Of a DNA stretch of 64,000 nucleotides, positions 37,594 to 47,545 are shown in pieces. Under the pieces are notes generated by a model. The model saw nothing but the letters and a program-made list of their open reading frames with translations. It was not told the origin of the DNA and made no database searches. Source of the DNA: Chondrus crispus (Eukaryota > Rhodophyta > Florideophyceae > Gigartinales > Gigartinaceae); assembly GCF_000350225.1 (NCBI RefSeq), contig NW_005179078.1, forward strand, positions 90,304 through 154,303, given 5' to 3'. A program made the position numbers and the translations under genes. Within the stretch, counting starts at the first letter, position 1, and each line of letters starts with the position of its first letter.

Positions 37594-39018
37594 TTAATCG
37601 CGCTCGGGCTTGTGTCGCCTTTGACCCAGAGTAGCTCCTCGACTAACAACTTCAGTTAGCAATAACCCGGTACTCTCGTGCCAGTCAGTGTGGTATCTTA
37701 GCCCTGATAACCGTGACACTTGGTTAACTACCAGACCCTCGCTGTCAGGGAAGATGATAGCATCTTTACAGAACAACATACCCATAGATTCCACGAAGTC
37801 CGCATCCGTGTTGATATCCATAGTATATGCCCCCCTGGCAGTTGCCGTCAACGCGCAAGAGTCCTGAGGGCTTAGTATCCTACCTATGTCTGCAAAATAG
37901 GTGGCCCACTTTAGGAACGCAACCCTCTGCGCTGCTGGGACATGTTCGCTAATCCCGCCCACTGGCCTCCTGGATCTCACGGCGTCCCGCACTGACTCTC
38001 CAGAGCCAAACAAGTGATTATAAATCACATAAAAGGCGGAACCTGCCGCGAAAGCAGTGACTAACACCTCCACATCATCCTTGGGAGTGCCGATCTCCCC
38101 CGTAAAGTAGTAGGTGATAGCCGACAATGCGAGAACAACTGTTAAGATATTTCCGAAGAATGCCCTGCGCGAAAATACGTGCGTTCGTCCTTCGATATCC
38201 ATGAACGTTTGACGATTAGCCTTACGCTTCATGTCCGTGTCCTGCCACATCTTCTCCATCCTCTTCGTGGTGCAGTAGCATGCTTTACAGGCAGATCCCG
38301 TCGGCCTGACCACCGTTCCGCAAGGTAAGTAATTTAAGACGAACTGTCTGTCATAGATATCCACTTCCCCGCTGTGGTATTCTCTGGAAATAGCTGCTAC
38401 GTGCCTTGAATGACGAATGACCAGTTTGAAGATCGGCTCTCTGTCCGAGGATGGCAGGTCATTAAGCTCGAGCGCTAGTCTGTAGGCTCTGTCTGGGAAA
38501 TCACTCCCCAACTGATCACTCCTCACATACTCAACCAAGCCCTTCCTGTCCACGTCACAGAACTTGACAGGAACGACATGCCAGCCAGATTCCGCTACGG
38601 CTTGGCCACTTGCTGTCGCATTAATAATGGCCTGCACGTACTTCCTAGGCTGCTGCATGAATTGTGCGGTATGGATGCCTTCACTCAAGTTGTAAGCCAA
38701 CCTTCCCGACACGGCCGCCAGAAGTGACGAGGCCAGATACCTGTCAGTAATTTCCTGTTCGTTCTCATATGTGCGGAAACATTTATCCGAATCAGATACT
38801 CGAATGATGCAGCTTAACCCGTCATCTGCATAAACCGTTCCGTCACTTTTGCCATCTCCTTCTCGACGGATGTGCACTATCCGCTTCCAATTCTCTCTAT
38901 TCCCCTGAGATCCCTTGACCCAACCCGATTCTCGGACTAGCGAGTGCCCTTTGTCGAAATCCTGAAGGTCGACGTCGGCCTTGCCGGCCAGTCCTGTTAC
39001 CCAATCCGTGGTTGTCAT
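37594..39018 (-). CDS. Unknown protein with two membrane segments
   Basis: Intron-free ORF of 474 residues, ATG at 39018. The N-terminal 250 residues look soluble and mixed alpha/beta (FKLVIRHSRHVAAISREYHSGEVDIYDRQFVLNYL). A CKACYC motif near residue 245 and a basic stretch precede two close hydrophobic helices (FFGNILTVVLALSAITYYF, about 287-305, and VLVTAFAAGSAFYVIYNHLF, about 318-337). I do not recognise the family. It stands alone between Copia-2 and the segmental duplication; codon usage is less GC-biased than the first 13 kb, so it may belong to a mobile element rather than the host. Confidence 0.5.
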   Translation of the reverse strand: MTTTDWVTGLAGKADVDLQDFDKGHSLVRESGWVKGSQGNRENWKRIVHIRREGDGKSDGTVYADDGLSCIIRVSDSDKCFRTYENEQEITDRYLASSLLAAVSGRLAYNLSEGIHTAQFMQQPRKYVQAIINATASGQAVAESGWHVVPVKFCDVDRKGLVEYVRSDQLGSDFPDRAYRLALELNDLPSSDREPIFKLVIRHSRHVAAISREYHSGEVDIYDRQFVLNYLPCGTVVRPTGSACKACYCTTKRMEKMWQDTDMKRKANRQTFMDIEGRTHVFSRRAFFGNILTVVLALSAITYYFTGEIGTPKDDVEVLVTAFAAGSAFYVIYNHLFGSGESVRDAVRSRRPVGGISEHVPAAQRVAFLKWATYFADIGRILSPQDSCALTATARGAYTMDINTDADFVESMGMLFCKDAIIFPDSEGLVVNQVSRLSGLRYHTDWHESTGLLLTEVVSRGATLGQRRHKPERD

Positions 39019-39402
39019 GATCGCGCCTTAATCCGGATTGTCGTGCAACGTCCCTCTGACGCGCGAATAGCTTGCTCCCTCTTGAACAATCAGGAGGGGG
39101 TGCGGAGCGGGCTATGTCAATGGGACGTGAAAGTCTCTACGCTCACAGTGCGAAGAAAAGGAAAAACTTCACTTTCGCAATCCCCGGTAACATGTTACCC
39201 CGTTTCGTTTTTAACAACGGTGCTAACATTAGCAGGGGGGATGGATACACACATACAGCCTCTGCGAAGTTGGTCTAATAAAACCAACACGTACCCCTAC
39301 ATGTAGCACCAGTATGAGCATCTGCGCATCATTTGGTGACTACTGTACATCGCAAATTTCGTGTAAAATCCTTTGAGTGCATATGGGCCAATCCTGCAGC
39401 TC

Positions 39403-39459
39403 GGCAACAATGTAAGGCTGTGGGTCCCCAGTGGGGACCCACAGCCTTACATTGTTGCC
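39403..39459. repeat. Perfect 28-bp-arm inverted repeat with 1-nt spacer
   Basis: Arms 39403-39430 and 39432-39459 are exact reverse complements (start GGCAACAATG, centre TCCCCAGTGGGGA). DNA or RNA would fold into an almost loop-free hairpin. Confidence 0.97.
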
Positions 39460-39709
39460 CGGCAACGCGATTTCGGGTTGTTTTTTCATTTTTGCTTTTT
39501 GCTTGTTTATTCATGCAGAAACTGAGAAACTTGATGATTCTTCATGAAGAAACGACTTTAGACAATGGGAGACACTGCATGGAGATGGGCTACAGGGACC
39601 CTAGGAAGGCATGGGGGATCTCGATTTCGATGGTTGATCGCGATTATCGGTGGGTCGCCTGAAGAAGGCCGAAGTGGTGATTTTTTCATTTTGCAGCATT
39701 ATCTGGCAG

Positions 39710-39735
39710 TTTTTGCGCGCAATTGCGCGCAAAAA
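39710..39735. repeat. 26-bp perfect palindrome
   Basis: TTTTTGCGCGC-AATT-GCGCGCAAAAA, a loop-free palindrome 10 bp before the segmental duplication begins. Confidence 0.97.
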
Positions 39736-39771
39736 CATGATTTACGAGCGAGCGGAGAGCAATCATGGTCC

Positions 39772-39975
39772 ATGATTGCGCTGGGAGAAACAGCTACGCT
39801 GACGATAGGGCACTTCTCGTTTCGCGAGGAACCCGTTCCGGAAGTGCTTGGCGAGTTCTCCATGTGCACTGCGCTAGCCGTGCTCGAGGCATCGTTTCAG
39901 TATACCGAGCCTGACATCACGGTATCTTCTGACCAAGTGTCACAGCTACGGATTTATGCGCGGCATCCGCGCTGA
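39772..39975 (+). pseudogene. 3' fragment of the p62-like gene
   Basis: Codes the last 67 residues of the protein at 12110-13261 (MIALGETATLTIG ... LRIYARHPR) with one amino-acid change near the end (SHL to SQL). It lacks promoter, start and zinc domain. Confidence 0.92.
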
Positions 39976-39985
39976 CGCCCATTGC

Positions 39986-40430
39986 CTACAAGCCTTGCAG
40001 AAGCTGAGGTCGAGGTGGCAGCTGCACAAAGCTCTCCTCGACGACATGCCTGGGCGGTAAGCGCGGCAGCGTGATGCCAACAACGGGATGTTCTCGCAGG
40101 AGGCGGTAGGGCGAGCCGCACGTAAAAGGCTCCGAGCAGGCGCGCGTATCTATAGTCGTTTTGCATAAGAAACACGGCGATCTCGGGTTCCTGGGGGGAT
40201 AGCTGTAGCAGCTTGAGGAGGAGGCAGAGAAAAGGGGTGGGAGGGGCGGTGACGGCAGAGATACGGTCAAGCCGAGCGGCGAGGGGAACAACGTCGGCTA
40301 GTGTCACGCCGAAACAGGATTCGTTCCAGAAGCGCGAGAGGTACACGCTGTGGCGGAGCGATGGCTCCAGGAGATTCTGCGGATCAGTGCCGCGCGAGTG
40401 CAGGGCGTAGGTGTCTGTCTTGTTCGCCAT
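39986..40430 (-). pseudogene. PRP38 pseudogene with 116-bp deletion
   Basis: Begins at the same ATG (40430) as the intact gene, and follows it through NDYRYARLLGAFYVRLALPPP, then loses 116 bp between two GGCGGT hexamers (source 13388-13393 and 13504-13509), which shifts the frame. The last 35 residues (VVGITLPRLPPRHVVEE) survive in another frame. Confidence 0.93.
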
Positions 40431-41392
40431 ATTGTCGGTAGCAAGACGTAAAGGAAAGGGGTTAGCTGGCTGACATGGACAGCACCAGCTAGAGCTATGG
40501 AGATCGGGGAAAGTTGTCCATATCAGAGGCAGTTTTTGATCCTTCCTTGCTGTCGACATTATCAATATTTCGATAGCTCAACTTGTGCAAAGAGAGCATA
40601 ACGTAGGTATTCCGGCAGAGTTCTTGCATTCATATCCGCGCTGTCTTTACTGGCGACATCCCTTACTTTGGGACTACAGCTCCGCCCCTCTTTCGACCTT
40701 CGTAGGACTACCGATGCAAGCGAGTTCATGTCAGCGAACATCAACTCGCATCAACAACAAGGTGAAGACCATTTCCCGTGTGCCGCCCCGAATCAACATG
40801 AACTACTTTCAGTTCCAATATCACATCCCCAACGCCAGATCGACCATGCCCACACTACCCTACACATGCTTGTCTGAGCATTCCACAAAGCCTATGGTGG
40901 TGTCCGCTACACCCGTCCTACCTCTAGTTAGGAAGAGGGGGCTGTACCAGTCAGGATAAAGCAAAGATGAGAAAGCTCAACACAGTTACAGTATGTGCAG
41001 TTGCATTTTGCAACATATGTTACCATTCAAATAGGGGTTTTGAGCTAGTAGGTAGTGCCCTTCACACTTGTTCCGCATGAACCTCATAGAATCACTCTTT
41101 TTTCTATTAACACTGCTGCTCGCGACGTACTGCGTGAAATGTAACGTGGTTTTCTCGCATTCTGCCTTTCGTTGATATGACATCCATTGTCTATTGCTCA
41201 GTAGAAGCCGTGGTATTTGGTTTCGCAGTCTTTTGAAACTGGGCTACTTCAAATCACCGTACACACACACAAAATGTTTGCCAGCCGGAATTTTGCTACC
41301 ATCGTCTAGCTCTAGATTGTAACAACTGTATTCAACCTTTTTTTTGAGATAGTAAGAGCTCTTCACACGTCCTTCATATCACTTATGAGGAG

Positions 41393-41575
41393 TGTTGGGG
41401 CGAAAACGGGGTACGTCGTCCGGTGTCTTACCCGTGTGTGTTTTTTTTGTGATGTGTCTGCCCTCGGCCGTACAGGACGACCGAAAACCACCACATTTAT
41501 ACTCTTTTTGCGCACGGTCTACAATTACTAACTTAAACTTCCAATTACTTACACCGGTCCCAACCACGTGTCACA
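41393..41575 (-). repeat. Gypsy-1 LTR in the duplicated copy
   Basis: 183 bp, same ends as 14807-14989, preceded by AGGAG as in the source copy. Confidence 0.95.
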
Positions 41576-41925
41576 CAACCCCCCACTTAGGCGGGGCCAC
41601 GGGCCCGGGCCACTCAGATTTTGCCTTTGATTTTGATTTTTCTTCACCCTCCAGCCTATATCAACAGAGAGCTGGGGCTCGGACCCCCTTCCCTTCTTTT
41701 GGTATCTGCTGTCACTCTCCGTTCGCCTTTCTCGCTCCATCCCAGCCTCGTTTTAGCTCTTCCGGCCTCCTGCTTCCTGCGCTGCTTAGCTCTCGCGGCT
41801 CTTCCGCGTTGCCTCCTTGGGCCTCGTCGTAGCTTAGACCTCCTGTTTCCCACCAAATTGACAGGCACGTAGGTGGGGTTTCAGTCCCTGCGTGCCCTCT
41901 TTGGCCCCGCTCATAGCGTAATACG

Positions 41926-43136
41926 ATGGTGAGGACCAAGCAGACAGCGGCGAAGAGCACGGGAGGTACGCGTCCGTGGAAGCAGCTCGCTCTGAAAGCT
42001 GCACGCGTCTCCAGCTGCCGCCATTTAATGTTCGAGCTCTCATCTCGAACAGATGTAACCAAGGTTTCCAAGACGGGCTCCATATTCCACATTTGGGTGG
42101 CCAGCGGGCATCGCCGTTACGCCGAAACAGAACAAGAGTTCAAAAGCCTTCTAGGAGATCTTATTACCGCCCTGCTCCACCGCAAGCAAGGTTAAGAGGT
42201 TTCTCTCAAAGATATATGGAGTCTTGGTCTCACAGAGTCGTTGTCGGACATAAACCAGTACTGTTTTATAGGCGACGGTGAGTGGAATATTGAGTCCATC
42301 TATCTCGACGTTGAAAACACGTACTATGGCGTCGACGCCGCAACCAACCTTCCTCACCGTATTTTGCTCTACACTCTAGCAATTTCCGGAACCGGGAATA
42401 GTACAATTCACAAGATTGTTGACGATCTCTTCCAGTTTGGTGGGAGAGACCGAGTTAGTGGCTTCTTAAGTATTGACCGTTTTTGCACCGATCAAACGGG
42501 CAGGAGTCTGAAGATGATCCATGGTCGTTCCAGGGCGGTCAATCCTCGGACTCCGATCTACCGCGTTTCCACACACGGGACCGTGCGGTTCCGAGATAAT
42601 AGTGACATGTGCATCTCCGCCGCCGTCTGCAACGGTCTCCAACTACTAGGGTCCCGAACCTTGCCGTCAAGTACTGGGATCTTTAAGTCCGCAACAGCCT
42701 CCTCTTTGAGAGGACCGGCTCCCCGTCGCGTCCAATCCGAGATTTCCATGACGCTGCAAAACACCTTAATCAAGATTAAGTCACTCTCCGCGGGTCGGGT
42801 CTTCGTAGTCCATCTCTCGGACTCCTCTTGAGGCTCGACCCGGGTGTCTATGTCGCGACTTTAGAAGGCTTTCCCCACATAGTGCACAGCATCTGCGTCT
42901 CGACAGTACATTCCATTGTACTTGATTGTATGGAGGGGTTTCCGCTTCGGTTCTGTGCCGGCGCGGTCAAAGCATGCGTTGGAGCCGACGGGATCTTCGT
43001 TGGCGTCTCCGAACTGCGCCAAGTTCTCTTCGTCACCCCTTCCAAGAAGAAACGGAGCAGAATTGGACGCGTAAGCAGCCGCAGAGCACACAAGAAAGCC
43101 GCGATGCGGGGTTCGGGAAGTTCCATTCAGCATTAG
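41926..43136 (+). pseudogene. Second copy of the H3-tail-mimic antisense ORF
   Basis: Same start VRTKQTAAKSTGG; residue 17 is Trp instead of Arg, residue 19 is Gln as in real H3. A TAA at about 42193 (GAA in the first copy) and a 1-nt deletion near 42655 (three C instead of four) break it; the CGA corresponding to the first copy's TGA is intact. The C-terminal Cys, His and Asp motifs are all preserved in their frames. The two copies therefore carry different inactivating changes. Confidence 0.85.
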
Positions 43137-43259
43137 AGGTCATTGGTGATTCCCATTGTCTCCATGACCCACTCTCTATCTACTCGTAGCAAGTAATCAG
43201 CACTTCATATGCATTTCACTATCTTTCAATTCAAAGCGTAAAATCCCTAGTCATTTGCC

Positions 43260-45338
43260 TCACTGAGAGTGCAACGGTTGCCTCTTGTCGAGGACCAGCC
43301 TTCTGGCATGTATCTCCCTTCTCGAGTAGCGTTGATGCGGCGACACTAGGGTGTACCGCGGATGGCGTGCACGAGCAACTCGGCATGGGCCATAGAACTT
43401 CGACAAGGCGATAGGCCATTTCTGCATGGGCCTGAGGGCAGCCCCTTTTGCGACCAACACTTCGTCGCCCACATTGAAAGTTGCTTCGCGACCGTCTGTT
43501 AATGTGGTTGCAGCTCTGCGCCCGATTATTCTTGTTGCCCGCATCGCCCTGGCTTGCAGGAGTTCCATTTCCCAGTGGCGGATCTCGCAGACTTCGAAGA
43601 GAGGCTCTTGGTCTTCAGGCGCCATCCTGGGCAACACCCCATAAAGCAGCTCGAACGGGGACAATCCCACCGCCATCCTCCTGCGACGATATCCATATAG
43701 GACTTGACGTAAAGCATCGTCCCACTCAACAATTGCAGGCGAGGCACGGAGAATCATCTTACGGACTGCTCTCTTCAATGTGCCGACCATCCGCTCTGCC
43801 CGTCCGTTCGACATAGGCGCATAGGCGAGCACTGTCTTCCACTTAATCCCGTTTCGTGCCATGAAGGCATTCAGGACCGACGCTGTGAAACAAGTAGCGT
43901 TGTCCGAGACAACGACACGTAGTAACCCAAAACAGTGGATTATCTCTTCTTTCACGAACTTCAGCACCTCCTCTGCCGTCGAGGTGACAGTGGCCTTCGC
44001 AATTGGCCAGCCAGTCAGGTGCTCCACGGCAATAAGGATGTACCTCCCTCCAGAGGGCGTACGAGGCAATGGTCCCGCAAAATCAATAGAGTATGTATCA
44101 AATAACGAAGTCATGGGAAATCGAAGGGTGGTCTTGTACTTCGTAATTGGTGTGGCTTTCTGACAACCGTCACAACCCCGAACGTAGTCGTTCACGTCTC
44201 GGTGGACGGCAGGCCACCAATATCGGTCCAAGACGAATCTCTTCGTCGTTTGCAGATCCCAATGGCCTATTTCGTCGTGAATGGCTCTAACGATCTTTCT
44301 GCGAGCCCCTATAGGCGGGATAGCGCGTAATCCATTGTTGGTCCTACGGAACAGTTGTCCATTACAAGCCATGAAACGTTTGGCGCTTCGGCGGTTGAGC
44401 CGACGTCGACGAACATCCACTTCCCTCATATCAATACCCCCGAGGTGCCTTGAAATGTCAATAAAATGGGGTTCCCACTCCATTTGCGCCTCTAGAGGAT
44501 CCGAAACACCGCAGACAAGATCTCCCTCGTCGTCAGAGTCGACTCCATCCTCGCCCTTGGCTTTCAGGCGGGACAGGAAGTCAGCTGCACCGTTCTTTCC
44601 TCCCGGGCGGTACTTAATTTCGAATTCGTAATCTGCTAGGATGTCCATCCACCTTGCCAACCTCCCGTGAATGTCTTTCTTCTTAAAGGCATACTGCAGG
44701 GCTTGGTGGTCTGTTATTAGCGTGAATTTCTGTGTTGAAGGCAGGTAAACTCGGAACTTCTTCAAAGCGAAGATCACAGCCAGGGCCTCTCGCTCACAGG
44801 CGGAATACTTCCTCTCGGCTGACGTCATCGTGCGACTTGCGTACTGGATCGGGTGGACTTTCCTGTCCTCTTTTCGTCGGGCCATAACAGCTCCGACGGC
44901 GACCGAGGATGCATCAGTCTCCACGACAAAAGGTTGTTCGAAGTCCGGAACGCCAAGACTGGCGAGGAGGTTAACTTGAGATTAAGCTTCTCGAATGCCT
45001 CCTGCATCTTCGCCGTCCACTTAAAAGTCCGTTTAGTAGACGTGGCCTCATGTAACGGAGCAGAGATCTCGGCGAACTTAGGAATGAAGCGGCGGTAGTA
45101 TCCCGCCAGACCAAGGAAGCTACGAAGCCCTGTCGCATTGGACGGCTCCTTCTCCCTCTTAATGGCGCTGACCTTTTCGGGGTCCACTTTGACGCCATCT
45201 CCGGTGACTATGTGTCCAAGCAGTCGCGTTTGGGACTGTGCGAAGCTGCATTTTGAGATCTTAAGCTTCATCCTGTTCGTAGCAATCACCTTGCAGACTT
45301 CACGTAAGTGTGAAGTGTGCTCTTCAACGCACTACGAG
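43260..45338 (-). pseudogene. Truncated Gypsy-1 pol in the duplicated copy
   Basis: RNase H and integrase are open for 554 codons (43260-44924), including the METDASSVAVGAVMARRKEDRK segment that is frameshifted in Gypsy-1. Upstream, 44825-45289 holds the last part of RT in another frame. It is cut at about 45338, just before the RT catalytic YLDD region. Confidence 0.93.
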
Positions 45339-45689
45339 GTCAGATTTTCAATATCTGAAATGATTTTTTAGAATGGCCCGGTAGATTTAGTGGTTCGAAA
45401 TTTGTTTTAGATTTTTTGGCGCGCGCGCAGCACACTTTTCTGATCGTATCAAACCTACCGCTGGTCTAGCTTGATGAGCCATTTTTAATGTAAAATATAG
45501 TATAGGACGGATATCTGTTAGTTTCTACTAGATCCAGGCTGATATTGTACTGGTGCGCACCAACACTTTGAAGCTGCATAGTGTGGCCATCCACGTGTGG
45601 AAAATGGGAAGGAGCTTAGTTCATTGCTCGAGATCGCTTCAGTGTAAATGTATCGCATCGTCGTTTATTAGTAGCCTTAAACTACATTA
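45339..45689. other. AT-rich gap without gene
   Basis: No ORF, repeat or LTR end seen. Marks the return to unique sequence after the duplication. Confidence 0.45.
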
Positions 45690-47345
45690 CTATACATTAC
45701 CGCCAGCGGTGTTGGGTGAACCCGGCACATCCTGTTGACCAACAGTTCCCGGGTGCCCCGGACTGACAATTTCGTTCATCGCATCTTCGTTCAGCTCTCG
45801 ACGCGCGTCCGCGCAATGCGAGTCCCCCACAAACATCACATATGGCATCACGACTGCCAGCTGCCCTGGAACACGAACATTCCTTTTCCTGTCCCTCTTA
45901 GACCAGTGCCCGGAAACCTCTTCCGCTCTCCGCCACACCAAATGAAAAGCCCGACGGGGCAGAGGAACTGCGCTTGACACATTTGGGTCTTCCACTATGG
46001 ACGGCCTCCGCCTAGTACAACGCAGGCCTGCATCGAAGGTCTTGCTTTCCGAGTCCCATATGCGGTTGTTCCTGAACAACACAAGCTCTCCGCTCCCGGG
46101 GTTAGCAACATCCCTTTCGAAGGTGTTTCCGCAACTGTGCCCTACAAAAACTGCAGCGGGGGCCCCGACATCGCTCGAATATACATACGTACCCATCAGC
46201 CTCAACATTCTGACCCCCGCACTGCCCTCCTTCTTCAACATCGCGAGACGGTCCGCCTTATGGTATAATCCCAGAAATGAACAAAGCCCTGCCATGCGAT
46301 TGAACAGTATGTAGAATGTCTGCGATGTCCCGGACGGGCCCTGTGTCTCTGCATACTCAGGATAGAACACCAGACGCAATGTCGAGTCCTCGACCATGCA
46401 GCCGTATAGATTCCTCGCTATCAACTCAAAATCTGCCAGCTCGCAATCCGCAACGACCCGAATGAAGCTCTGCGTCATACCCCCTAAGGTCCCTATATTC
46501 ATTTTGTCGGCCGACGTTTGTTCAATATGACTTGACGGCTTACGCAGCGACTTCTGCACTGCGACTTCCAGGCGGTGGCGCAGAAAGTTCACTATCTTCA
46601 GCACGGACTCATCCCTTGTCGACGACAGCCCCTCCGATATCCGACAACTGTTTAGCTCGACCTTCCGATTTAGCATGTCTACTTGGCCAAGTACTTGTGC
46701 ATGGCTTTTCCTCAGTCGATCAACGATATCCGCGAGTTCTTTCATCCGGTACTGGTCAACAACTCTCCGCCTCTTACTGTTTTTTGCAATATCATCTCCA
46801 GTCCAGTCTCTATCCGCTTCATCCATCCCGTCATGAGCCTGTGGAATAACTGGCGTCCGCCATGTCAGTACCGGATTGTTATTCTCGTCTCCATCCAGCT
46901 CCGCGCGTCTCAATAAACGGCCAACAACGAATTCCACTTGATGAATATGATCACCGTATGCAGCCTTCTCCTCGTATTCCAAAGTAGCTGTCGCCAACAC
47001 CTGAACCTTATCGTTTGCGGCCGTCGCGGGAGCATCCTCAATATCTGTTACTTGTGCGCTGCACCACGTTGCTTCGTCGTCATCGTCTTCCAACATCCAT
47101 AGAACCTCGACAAAATCATTCGGTAGAGGCAGCGCTTCTCTTTCTCGGCATGCCCGAAGGCGTTGCATTCCTCTGTCAAGGCGGACGTCACTTATCTTGT
47201 CGAAGATACGCGATAGGCGATCTCTGAGATGGTTCGGACGGGAAATAGCCTTGTCGTGTGGCGAGCGCAGATTCGGTCTGGGCATACCCCAGATATCCGC
47301 AATCCAAGCATTCTCCGGGGAGATTTTTATTGTCCAACGACTCAT
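45690..47345 (-). CDS. Unknown protein of an accessory island
   Basis: Uninterrupted ORF of 551 residues, ATG at 47345. An acidic stretch (WMLEDDDDEATW) lies near 85, a basic motif KNSKRRRVVDQY near 190 may be a nuclear signal, and residues 200-260 look helical (ELADIVDRLRKSHAQVLGQVDMLNRKVEL). The C-terminal half seems globular (FYILFNRMAGLCSFLGLY, RRAFHLVWRRAEEVSGHW). I recognise no family. It is divergent from the ORF at 47546 with 200 bp between, which suggests one shared unit, perhaps an accessory gene of a DNA transposon. Confidence 0.5.
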   Translation of the reverse strand: MSRWTIKISPENAWIADIWGMPRPNLRSPHDKAISRPNHLRDRLSRIFDKISDVRLDRGMQRLRACREREALPLPNDFVEVLWMLEDDDDEATWCSAQVTDIEDAPATAANDKVQVLATATLEYEEKAAYGDHIHQVEFVVGRLLRRAELDGDENNNPVLTWRTPVIPQAHDGMDEADRDWTGDDIAKNSKRRRVVDQYRMKELADIVDRLRKSHAQVLGQVDMLNRKVELNSCRISEGLSSTRDESVLKIVNFLRHRLEVAVQKSLRKPSSHIEQTSADKMNIGTLGGMTQSFIRVVADCELADFELIARNLYGCMVEDSTLRLVFYPEYAETQGPSGTSQTFYILFNRMAGLCSFLGLYHKADRLAMLKKEGSAGVRMLRLMGTYVYSSDVGAPAAVFVGHSCGNTFERDVANPGSGELVLFRNNRIWDSESKTFDAGLRCTRRRPSIVEDPNVSSAVPLPRRAFHLVWRRAEEVSGHWSKRDRKRNVRVPGQLAVVMPYVMFVGDSHCADARRELNEDAMNEIVSPGHPGTVGQQDVPGSPNTAGGNV

Positions 47346-47545
47346 TCAAGCACCCCCGAACAGGAATTTTCTCACAAAATGGAAGAGTCGTGGCCACTCA
47401 CAGTACGTTTGTGAGCGTTTTCACATTGATATTCACCAATACTGTAATGGGTGGCCTTTAGGCCGGCCGGACAACTTTTTCACATCCTGTTATAGCTGCA
47501 GGTTCTTCGTATCCAGAAATTGAGGAAAACCGCCCCTTTTTCCCT

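Larger units (their letters stand above)
39019..39744. other. Gene-free region rich in inverted repeats
   Basis: No credible ORF apart from those created by the hairpin at 39403-39459, which reads similarly on both strands. Ends at the start of the segmental duplication. Confidence 0.5.
39745..45338. repeat. Segmental duplication, derived copy
   Basis: Direct repeat of 13039-18754. It begins in the p62-like coding sequence, has an 11-bp insertion at its very start (making a 21-bp palindrome, 39759-39779), lacks 116 bp of PRP38, and stops inside the Gypsy RT at about 45338, where similarity ends abruptly. The 5' half of Gypsy-1 is absent, so this copy did not arise by transposition of the element. 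Confidence 0.93.

Noticed and set aside
39333..39662. Plus-strand ORF encoding CKAVGP...ALHCC, also readable on the minus strand
   Set aside because: Produced by the 57-bp inverted repeat, which reads the same way on both strands; not a protein gene.
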